Positions 1-4,828 of a stretch of DNA of 6,621 bases are shown piece by piece. The DNA comes from an uncultured Eubacteriales bacterium. Lineage in GTDB: Bacteria > Bacillota > Clostridia > Oscillospirales > CAG-272. A model generated the notes under the pieces. That model worked only from the letters and a program-made list of their open reading frames with translations. It did not search any database and was not told the origin of the DNA. Position 1 is the first letter of the stretch, and each line of letters opens with the position of its first letter. A program made the position numbers and the translations under genes. The stretch spans positions 1-6,621 of the forward strand of contig URSW01000095.1 in NCBI GenBank assembly GCA_900550625.1, written 5' to 3'.

Positions 1-844
1 CGGCCCTGACGTAAAACGCCGCCGCGCATTCTCCCGAAGCATCGGAATAGTACCCGATCACGTCGTATTCCGCCTTGGCGTCTCCGGTGCGGCGCTTGCC
101 GTCGCCGAGCGCCTTTATTGCCGATATCGCATCGCGCCACCTTGCCGCACTTTCGTAAAGCTCGTGCTCCGCGCAGTCGAGCATCTTCTCGTTAAGCTGT
201 TCGATGACCGCAGCGCTTTTTCCGCGCAGGACATCGGAAGCCATTTTTATAAGCCCGGCGTATTCCTCACGGGCCACATTTCCGGTGCAGACCCCGCAGC
301 ACCGCCCCGTCTGATAATACAAACACGGACGCTCACGGCCTATGTCGCGCGGGAATTTTCTCGTGCATGAAGGGATCCCGAGCGCTTTTTCAAGCGCGCG
401 GAGGACCGGATAAATAACGCCCGTTCCGGAATACGGTCCGAAGTAGGATGCGCGGTCGTTGAGCCTCTTGCGGGTCACCGTAAGGCGCGGGTATTCCTCT
501 GCCGTTATCTTGACATACGGATATGATTTTGAATCCTTCAGCAGTATGTTGTATTTCGGCTTGTACTGCTTGATAAGGTTGTTTTCGAGTGCAAGCGCCT
601 CCATCTCGGTCGATGTGGTGATAAATCTGAACGATCTGACCGACTGCGCCATCCTCGTCGTCTTAATATCGTGAGAGCCGTGGAAATACTGCTCCACACG
701 GTCGCGCAGCGAACGGCTCTTGCCGACATATATGACCTTGCCGTCGGCGTTCTCCATAATATAAACGCCGGGAGAACGCGGAAGACGCATTGCCTTCTGA
801 TGAAGTCCGGAGAGTATCTCCTCTGCCGAGAGTTCGTTTTTCAT
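1..844 (-). CDS. uvrC: UvrABC excinuclease subunit C, N-terminal part (cut by window edge)
   Basis: UvrC makes the dual incisions around bulky DNA lesions after UvrA/UvrB have located them. The visible 281 residues hold, in order, the GIY-YIG nuclease domain (about residues 20-105), the cysteine region and the UVR motif (about 211-246) that contacts UvrB. The GIY-YIG core is seen as GVYIM at 26-30 and VIYVG at 37-41, with Arg49 and Glu87 (in LENNLIK) in the places of the catalytic Arg and Glu. Cysteines 160, 174, 182 and 186 match the C-x(11-13)-C-x7-C-x3-C pattern known to bind a [4Fe-4S] cluster in UvrC. The C-terminal endonuclease and HhH domains lie outside the window; the family is usually about 600 residues. 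The start at 844 is chosen because AGGAGG lies 10 nt upstream and the MKNELSAEEI leader fits the family. No frameshift is seen. A terminator separates the gene from ptsH, although both are on the same strand. Confidence 0.97.
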   Translation of the reverse strand, partial: MKNELSAEEILSGLHQKAMRLPRSPGVYIMENADGKVIYVGKSRSLRDRVEQYFHGSHDIKTTRMAQSVRSFRFITTSTEMEALALENNLIKQYKPKYNILLKDSKSYPYVKITAEEYPRLTVTRKRLNDRASYFGPYSGTGVIYPVLRALEKALGIPSCTRKFPRDIGRERPCLYYQTGRCCGVCTGNVAREEYAGLIKMASDVLRGKSAAVIEQLNEKMLDCAEHELYESAARWRDAISAIKALGDGKRRTGDAKAEYDVIGYYSDASGECAAAFYVRA

Positions 845-1050
845 ATAACGCGCTCCTCCTGTGTCTCTGGCGCACATCCGCCCCTGGCGTCCGTCGGCGA
901 AATACCGTCCGCGACGGGCACCGCATCCGATTTCCCGTGCAATCTCCGAAGCCTCTTGAGCACGTCGGCCCGCACGGGAAGTATCCTTATCCGAAAAAAC
1001 TCTTTCGTGGGATATCTTTCCCGCAAACCCGGGCGATCATTCGGAAGCAC
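841..1050 (-). CDS. possible small protein coupled to uvrC (doubtful)
   Basis: An open frame of 69 codons with a GTG start ends in ATGA, so its TGA overlaps the uvrC ATG by four bases. That is the usual geometry of translational coupling. The product would be basic and Arg-rich in its first half (ADVLKRLRRLHGK) with a Pro/Gly/Ala-rich tail. I recognise no family. Against it: the frame starts only just past the ptsH terminator, the upstream GGGA is a poor ribosome site, and stop-free shadows are common on both strands here. It may simply be the uvrC leader. I found no convincing promoter between 845 and 1060, so where uvrC transcription starts is not visible. Confidence 0.22.
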   Translation of the reverse strand: MLPNDRPGLRERYPTKEFFRIRILPVRADVLKRLRRLHGKSDAVPVADGISPTDARGGCAPETQEERVI

Positions 1051-1059
1051 GATTCCCGT

Positions 1060-1119
1060 AAAACAAAACGCCCCGCCTCACCGTTCGGAATAAGCTTCCC
1101 GTATCCGGCAGGGCGGAGC
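1060..1119 (-). terminator. Rho-independent terminator of ptsH
   Basis: Read on the minus strand, GCTCCGCC (1119-1112) pairs with GGCGGGGC (1077-1070) with one G-U pair. Nested CCG/CGG and GGAA/TTCC pairs lie inside. The T-rich run TTTTGTTTT follows (1068-1060). It starts 18 nt after the HPr stop codon and should separate ptsH from uvrC. Confidence 0.75.
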
Positions 1120-1136
1120 TGCAAGCGCCGTTTCTT

Positions 1137-1409
1137 TTACAGATATTTCTCGTCGAAGGCAGATTCAATAAGCGCGCAAAGACCGTTCACCGCATCCTGC
1201 TCGTCATTTCCGTCGGCAATTATCGTTATCGTCATATCCTTTACGATACCGAGAGAAAGCACACCGAGAAGGCTCTTCGCGTTAATCTTTCTGTCGTCGC
1301 GCTCAACCCAGATGGTGCTCTTGTATGTGTTTGCCTTCTGAATAAAGAAAGTAGCCGGACGTGCATGAAGGCCTACGCTGTTTTTTATTGTAACTTCTTT
1401 AGAAATCAT
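1137..1409 (-). CDS. ptsH: Phosphocarrier protein HPr
   Basis: HPr is the small cytoplasmic protein that carries phosphate from Enzyme I to the sugar-specific IIA components of the phosphotransferase system. The 90 residues cover the whole family length. The active-site motif GLHARPA places the phosphorylated histidine at position 15. The second motif, NAKSLLGVLSLGI, places Ser46 where HPr kinase/phosphorylase acts in Gram-positive bacteria, so this protein should take part in CcpA-type catabolite repression as well as transport. The ATG at 1409 follows GGAGAATTACA, a good ribosome site. The gene has its own SigA promoter (1453-1481) and terminator (1060-1119), so it is probably a single-gene unit. 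Nothing unusual is seen in the sequence. Confidence 0.97.
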   Translation of the reverse strand: MISKEVTIKNSVGLHARPATFFIQKANTYKSTIWVERDDRKINAKSLLGVLSLGIVKDMTITIIADGNDEQDAVNGLCALIESAFDEKYL

Positions 1410-1452
1410 TGTAATTCTCCCGACTGACAGCCAATATATTTCAGATATTCAT

Positions 1453-1481
1453 AGTATATCAAAAACATATTACAAAATCAA
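1453..1481 (-). promoter_or_regulatory. SigA-type promoter of ptsH
   Basis: On the minus strand, TTGATT (1481-1476), a 17-base spacer, then TATACT (1458-1453). This predicts a transcript starting near 1446 with a leader of about 37 nt before the HPr ATG. Confidence 0.8.
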
Positions 1482-1744
1482 TACCTTAGCCCTATTTTTC
1501 TGAAATTCGGCTCAATAATTAATTTTCGGCTTTCGGAAATTCCGTAAATTGGGCAACTTGCCGCACTTCGTATCGGCAAATATGAACCATCGTCAGGCGA
1601 AAAGAGGACGGCAGGGCAAAAATCCCGTAAGCGCGGCGGCGCTCGGTATACCGAACTTCGTTCGGTGCGGGTTTTGCGGGGATATTTTCGCACACAGCAT
1701 CATTAAAGCTCATCGGCGCGCCGAACGTTTTTCGCTTTTTTGTA
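1482..1744. other. intergenic stretch without a convincing gene
   Basis: This is the middle of the 406-base gap between ptsH (ends upstream at 1409) and the gene at 1816. Both strands carry open frames of 70-90 codons here, but none has a good ribosome site or a recognisable product. The stretch contains small palindromes: CGGAA-A-TTCCG near 1533-1545, the hairpin ACCGAAC-TTC-GTTCGGT at 1650-1666, and the 12-bp palindrome TCGGCGCGCCGA at 1713-1724 followed by T-runs on the plus strand. The pattern could be a degenerate dispersed intergenic repeat, but I cannot show that from one copy. Confidence 0.5.
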
Positions 1745-1773
1745 TTGCGGCGGAGAGGCTTTTGTGGTAGAAT
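1745..1773 (+). promoter_or_regulatory. promoter of the membrane-protein gene at 1816
   Basis: TTGCGG (1745-1750), a 17-base spacer and TAGAAT (1768-1773) resemble a SigA promoter with a weak -35 element. The predicted start is near 1780, giving a leader of about 36 nt. Confidence 0.65.
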
Positions 1774-1785
1774 AATCAAAGCCTC
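1755..1785. repeat. 8-bp inverted repeat around the -10 box
   Basis: GAGGCTTT (1755-1762) and AAAGCCTC (1778-1785) are perfect inverted copies separated by 15 bases. They enclose the TAGAAT -10 element symmetrically. The position would suit a repressor operator. A hairpin in RNA is unlikely because most of the left arm lies before the transcription start. Confidence 0.5.
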
Positions 1786-1815
1786 AAAATCACGGTATCG
1801 AGAAAGGATTCCGCA

Positions 1816-2676
1816 ATGAGAAATTTAACCGTCAAAAGAGAGAAAAGCTTTGTCGCCTGCCTCATAACAATGAAGGTTTTCGCCGAGGACAAAGAGCACG
1901 GCGAGACCGTCATAGACGGCACGCCGTGCCGCAGGATCGGAGAACTGAAAAACGGTGAGGGAAAGACCTTCCCGATCGGTGAAGATGATGTCAAGATCTT
2001 CGTGATCGCCGACGAGTTAAGCAAAAGCGTCTGCTTCGACTGCTATGCCCTTCCCGCGGGCAGCGAAGACGTCTTTCTTTCGGGACGAAACAGATTCAGT
2101 CTCTCCTCCGGAAATTCATTCCGATTCGACAACAACGATTCCGCCGAATCCCGGCGAAAGAAATCGGGGCATCGCGGCACGGCGGTCATGATAATTTCCG
2201 TAATTGTCGGAATCGCAATAGTCGTTGCCGCATCGACCGCGCTGCTTTCCGGCAGGCAAAGCAGAAAAAAGGATTTTTCGACGGACGGATTCGGCATAAC
2301 GCTCACCGAAGCCTTCACCGAGGAGAACGTAGACGGCTACCTTGCGGCGTACTCCTCAAAGAATATTGCGGTTTTCGTGTCGAAGGAAGACATCTCGTCC
2401 CTTGAAGAATTGCGGGACTGCACCGCCGAAGACTATGCCGAGCTCACCAAGGAAAGCAACAATCTCGACAATGCGGAGGTAAAGTCCGACGGCGATCTGA
2501 CGTATATCGAATACAAATTCACCAATGCCGACACAAACGAAACGTACCGTTATTTCCCCTACATATACAAAACCGACGACGCATTCTGGATGGTGCAGTT
2601 TGCAGTATCCGACGAAAACGCGGAGCAGTGCCGCGCGCAGATCTCCGAATGGGCGAAATCCGTAAAATTCGGATAA
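1816..2676 (+). CDS. single-pass membrane protein of unknown function
   Basis: The 286-residue product has three parts. Residues 1-105 form a soluble, strand-rich N-terminal domain that begins MRNLTVKREKSFVACLITMK and includes VFLSGRNRF at 87-95. Residues 106-120 are a basic linker (SRRKKSGHR). Residues 122-144 are one hydrophobic segment (MIISVIVGIAIVVAASTALL). Residues 152-286 form a second soluble domain running from DFSTDGFGITL to WAKSVKFG. I recall similar N- and C-terminal domains in unnamed proteins of gut Clostridia; the C-terminal part is reminiscent of small alpha/beta domains of the PsbP/DcrB kind, but that is a guess. The basic residues before the segment suggest N-terminus inside and the C-terminal domain outside. 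No signal peptide, lipobox or catalytic motif is visible. The start is supported by AAAGGA 7 nt upstream. It is monocistronic, with its own promoter and terminator. Confidence 0.85.
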   Translation: MRNLTVKREKSFVACLITMKVFAEDKEHGETVIDGTPCRRIGELKNGEGKTFPIGEDDVKIFVIADELSKSVCFDCYALPAGSEDVFLSGRNRFSLSSGNSFRFDNNDSAESRRKKSGHRGTAVMIISVIVGIAIVVAASTALLSGRQSRKKDFSTDGFGITLTEAFTEENVDGYLAAYSSKNIAVFVSKEDISSLEELRDCTAEDYAELTKESNNLDNAEVKSDGDLTYIEYKFTNADTNETYRYFPYIYKTDDAFWMVQFAVSDENAEQCRAQISEWAKSVKFG

Positions 2677-2725
2677 CGTTCGCTATCCTCCGAATCACGG
2701 GTTTTCCGCGGGCAAATTTCAAACC

Positions 2726-2759
2726 AAAGGACCGATGAGTTATCCTCATCGGTCCTTTT
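2726..2759. terminator. bidirectional Rho-independent terminator
   Basis: AAAGGACCGATGAG (2726-2739) pairs perfectly with CTCATCGGTCCTTT (2745-2758) across the 5-base loop TTATC. The 3' arm ends in a T-run on the plus strand, so it ends the membrane-protein transcript. On the minus strand it lies four bases past the DUF1893 stop and is followed by TTTGGTTTG, so it can serve the converging gene too. Confidence 0.9.
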
Positions 2760-2762
2760 CGC

Positions 2763-3122
2763 TCATTTCCGGAATTTTTTCATTTCATCCGCTTTCTTTA
2801 TTATTCTGAGCATTCCGCCGTCGATATCATCCGTATCGCAGCCCGTCTCAATTCCGTGCGCCTTCAAAAGCCGCTCTGCGCCGACGGACATGACATCCGC
2901 AAAAACCGCACGCACTCCCGCTTTCACGAAGAGCATTGCAGCCGCTCTCCCGACAACGCGATCGGCGGCGCAATACCCGGCAAAGTCCTTCCCTTCGCGG
3001 ATAAATCCGAGCATCGGAGATACGCCGCGTCCGTCGCTCGTTATAACTTCGCCGTTCTTGCAGAGCGCCGGCGTACGCCCTTCGAGAGCGACGCGTGCGG
3101 TTTCAAGATCTGCTAACAGTTC
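2763..3122 (-). pseudogene. DUF1893 family gene lacking its start codon
   Basis: The frame encodes a typical DUF1893 domain (TM1506-like, a deaminase-type fold of unknown function). It begins around ADLETARVALEGRTPALCKN, then GRGVSPMLGFIREGKDFAGY, then the family signature AADRVVGRAAAMLFVKAGV and VFADVMSVGAERLLKAHGI. The conserved part starts at about 3113, but there is no ATG, GTG or TTG between the in-frame TAG at 3123-3125 and the internal ATG at 3014. Starting at 3014 would drop about 30 conserved residues. Upstream of 3112 the sequence is a group IIC intron fragment, not gene sequence, so the original start codon appears to have been deleted or replaced. A CTG at 3119 is the only near-start and has no proper ribosome site. 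The C-terminus also lacks the usual NR..CPxE motif of the family. There is no internal stop or frameshift, so the loss may be recent. Confidence 0.7.
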
Positions 3123-3180
3123 CTACCGCCATGCCTGTAGTGGACTTTCACCACCATGTTGTAACGCATGCCGAGTGTAC
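3112..3180 (-). mobile_element. group IIC intron, 5' fragment of domain I
   Basis: Reading the minus strand from 3180, the 69 bases begin GTACACTCGGCATG, continue through GGTGGTGAAAGTCCAC, and end ACTGTTAGC. Compared from memory with the 5' end of the Oceanobacillus iheyensis group IIC intron (GTGTGCCCGGCATG ... GGGTGAGAGTCCC ... ACAGTTAGC), it lines up without gaps in the same register. Two stems are kept by different bases: GTGG/CCAC around TGAAAGT, and ACAG/CTGT further on. The fragment begins right after the T-tract of the hydrolase terminator, as expected for this intron class. Everything beyond GTTAGC is missing: the rest of domain I, the reverse transcriptase and domains V/VI. It is therefore a dead remnant. 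Confidence 0.78.
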
Positions 3181-3183
3181 CGG

Positions 3184-3216
3184 AAAAACGGTGCTTTTTT
3201 GAAAAACGCACCGTTT
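3184..3216 (-). terminator. Rho-independent terminator of the tetR-hydrolase operon
   Basis: On the minus strand AAACGGTGC (3216-3208) pairs with GCACCGTTT (3194-3186), extended inside by T5/A5 pairs with one bulged base. The T-run 3188-3184 follows. It starts 10 nt after the hydrolase stop codon. The intron remnant begins four bases beyond the T-run. Confidence 0.85.
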
Positions 3217-3226
3217 CGGCTAATAA

Positions 3227-4012
3227 TTATTGTTTTGTCACATATTTTAATTCATGCATCCCGGCACCTTCCTCTCCGCCGAGAAAACGCATGACGGCTT
3301 CGTTGAATTCCGAAGGATTGCGGCTTGCCGCGAAATGATCGCCGCGAACAAAGCAAAGCTGCGAATCCGGGATCGCCGATGCGATCAGCTCGGTATGGCT
3401 CCGTTTCACGAGATCACGCGTTCCGGCGATAACAAGCGTCGGCGAGGTGATCCCCGAAAGGCTCTCCGGCAATATGTGAGGCTCATTCACCATAAGTCCG
3501 AGAAGCTCAGCATTTTTCTTCGCGTCTGCGCTTTTTCCCGCGAAGCGGCGTGCGATCCGATATCCGATCTCGATCGGAATCTGCGTCGTGCGCCGTATTC
3601 CGTCGGGTGAAAGGTTCCCGCCGTTCAGGATAAGCCTGTCTGTCATTTCCGGGTGTCGCAAAGCGAAGATCATCGCAATGTTTGCGCCGTCCGAAAAGCC
3701 GAGTATGTGCGATTTTGCAATACCCTTTTCGGTCATAAAGCGGTACAGATCGTCCGCGAAGCGGTTCAGAGTGAACTCCCCTTCGCCGCGCGGCGTGGCT
3801 CCGTGACCTCTTGTATCCGGAGTTATAACGCGGAATTTCTTCGCAAAGAAAGGCGTCTGCGAAGAAAAATAAGTGTGATCCTCTCCGTTACCATGGAGAA
3901 GTATCAGCGGACTTCCGTCCCCGTATTCTTCGTAATAAAGGCTGATATCGGGCCGGGATTCATCATATTCTCCGCCGTCCGATATCGTGCGGCGATTGTC
4001 TGTGTATTTCAT
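3227..4012 (-). CDS. alpha/beta hydrolase
   Basis: A 261-residue cytoplasmic alpha/beta-hydrolase fold enzyme. The substrate cannot be told from sequence. Visible landmarks are the oxyanion-hole motif LLHGNG (residues 38-43), DTRGHGAT (66-73), the nucleophile elbow GFSDG with Ser107, the acid GTRD with Asp200, and the catalytic histidine in GDHF (His226). The triad is complete, so the enzyme should be active. The length is normal for the family. I take the ATG at 4012 rather than the adjoining in-frame TTG at 4015 because AGGAG then sits 8 nt upstream. The gene begins 12 nt after the TetR stop, and its ribosome site overlaps the end of the regulator gene. The two form an operon and may be translationally coupled. 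The pairing suggests that the regulator senses a compound related to the substrate of this enzyme. Confidence 0.93.
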   Translation of the reverse strand: MKYTDNRRTISDGGEYDESRPDISLYYEEYGDGSPLILLHGNGEDHTYFSSQTPFFAKKFRVITPDTRGHGATPRGEGEFTLNRFADDLYRFMTEKGIAKSHILGFSDGANIAMIFALRHPEMTDRLILNGGNLSPDGIRRTTQIPIEIGYRIARRFAGKSADAKKNAELLGLMVNEPHILPESLSGITSPTLVIAGTRDLVKRSHTELIASAIPDSQLCFVRGDHFAASRNPSEFNEAVMRFLGGEEGAGMHELKYVTKQ

Positions 4013-4024
4013 CAAAGAAGCTCC

Positions 4025-4603
4025 TCAGTCGATTCCGCCGGATTTGACAAGCATCATCATAGCCTTGAATTCCGTCGTCAGCATACGGCTGAGGCGTTCT
4101 TTTGAAAAACTGCACATTTTCGAAGCACATAAAGCGCCAACCCCGAAGGTGTATATCCACACGTTTTCAAAAAGCTTCTTCGCCGCTTCGCGGTCCAATC
4201 CGTAGTCGCTGCATATAGCGTCTATGCACATGTCCGCGGTCGTTTCGAGCTCACTGAATACATCGTTGAAGGTGACGGCGTCGCTGTGCTCCTGCATGAA
4301 CAGAAGTCTGTAAAGCTTCGGCTCTTCCACACCGAACAGCGCCATCTGCATTCCCACCCGCTTAAAAACGGGCTGCACGTCCGCCGCCTTCTCCGAATAC
4401 GATTCAAATCTCCTCATTGCAGCCTTGCGTACCTCTCCGTAAAGCTCCTCCATACTGCCGAACACGGTAAAAATAGGACGTGCCGAGCTGCCGAGTCTTT
4501 CGCCGACCTCACGCGCCGTCATGGCTTCGACACCGTCACGCGAAACAATATCAAGCGCCGCATCGACGATCTCATCTTTTGTAAACTTAGGCTTCGGCGG
4601 CAT
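4025..4603 (-). CDS. TetR/AcrR-family transcriptional regulator
   Basis: A 192-residue TetR-type repressor. The N-terminal DNA-binding domain runs from about residue 8 to 56, with the helix-turn-helix at about 28-49 (TAREVGERLGSSARPIFTVF, followed by GSMEEL). The remainder is a helical ligand-binding and dimerisation domain. The lysine of the usual Y-x-Y-F-x-x-K pattern is replaced by the GSMEEL form seen in one clostridial subgroup. The ATG at 4603 is preceded by AGGAGAG at a good distance. It is first in an operon with the hydrolase at 3227-4012. A consensus promoter (4666-4694) and a palindrome (4631-4653) lie directly upstream, so autorepression is the likely mode of control. It could also affect the divergent SPFH gene, but no matching palindrome is seen at that promoter. 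Confidence 0.93.
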   Translation of the reverse strand: MPPKPKFTKDEIVDAALDIVSRDGVEAMTAREVGERLGSSARPIFTVFGSMEELYGEVRKAAMRRFESYSEKAADVQPVFKRVGMQMALFGVEEPKLYRLLFMQEHSDAVTFNDVFSELETTADMCIDAICSDYGLDREAAKKLFENVWIYTFGVGALCASKMCSFSKERLSRMLTTEFKAMMMLVKSGGID

Positions 4604-4630
4604 ATTTTATCTCTCCTGTCTCAAAGAACC

Positions 4631-4653
4631 TTTCAGAACAACACGTTCTGAAA
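4631..4653. promoter_or_regulatory. palindromic operator, probable TetR-protein site
   Basis: TTTCAGAAC and GTTCTGAAA are perfect inverted 9-mers separated by AACAC. The site covers the start of the tetR transcript, just after the -10 box and before the ribosome site. This is a typical position and size for a TetR-family operator. Confidence 0.75.
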
Positions 4654-4665
4654 CATTTGTTTTTA

Positions 4666-4694
4666 ATTATACGAAATAAAATCCGTTCTGTCAA
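4666..4694 (-). promoter_or_regulatory. consensus SigA promoter of the tetR-hydrolase operon
   Basis: On the minus strand TTGACA (4694-4689), exactly 17 bases, then TATAAT (4671-4666): both hexamers are perfect. The predicted start is near 4659, six bases before the operator. The -35 box overlaps a CAGAAC half-site identical to the operator core. Confidence 0.9.
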
Positions 4695-4733
4695 TATCTT
4701 CAAAACAAAACTTACGGATGAAGGCGATAGCGA

Positions 4734-4762
4734 TTGACAACGCAGCTTCATTATTTTATAAT
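4734..4762 (+). promoter_or_regulatory. consensus SigA promoter of the SPFH gene
   Basis: TTGACA (4734-4739), 17 bases, TATAAT (4757-4762): a perfect consensus promoter. The transcript should begin near 4769, leaving a leader of about 60 nt. This rules out any start codon upstream of it for the gene below. Confidence 0.9.
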
Positions 4763-4828
4763 AGTCTCACAGAAGAAACGAATCATCCGACAAAAATTCT
4801 TACGAAAAACGGGAAGGAGAACTACAAA

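Noticed and set aside
671..1341. Long plus-strand open frames opposite uvrC and ptsH
   Set aside because: They are the opposite strand of two clear genes, with no ribosome sites and no recognisable product.
1713..1740. The 12-bp palindrome plus T-runs as a terminator
   Set aside because: A palindrome without a spacer leaves only a four-pair stem around a four-base loop, and no plus-strand gene lies upstream to need one.
4013..4015. TTG start for the hydrolase, one codon before the ATG
   Set aside because: The ATG at 4012 has better spacing to AGGAG and is the more common start.
3254..4105. Plus-strand open frames of up to 150 codons opposite the hydrolase and tetR
   Set aside because: Antisense shadows of well-supported genes in stop-poor sequence.
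4718..4828. Upstream in-frame ATG extending the SPFH protein by 37 residues
   Set aside because: It lies ahead of the perfect promoter at 4734-4762, so it would not be in the transcript. It has no ribosome site, while the ATG at 4829 does.
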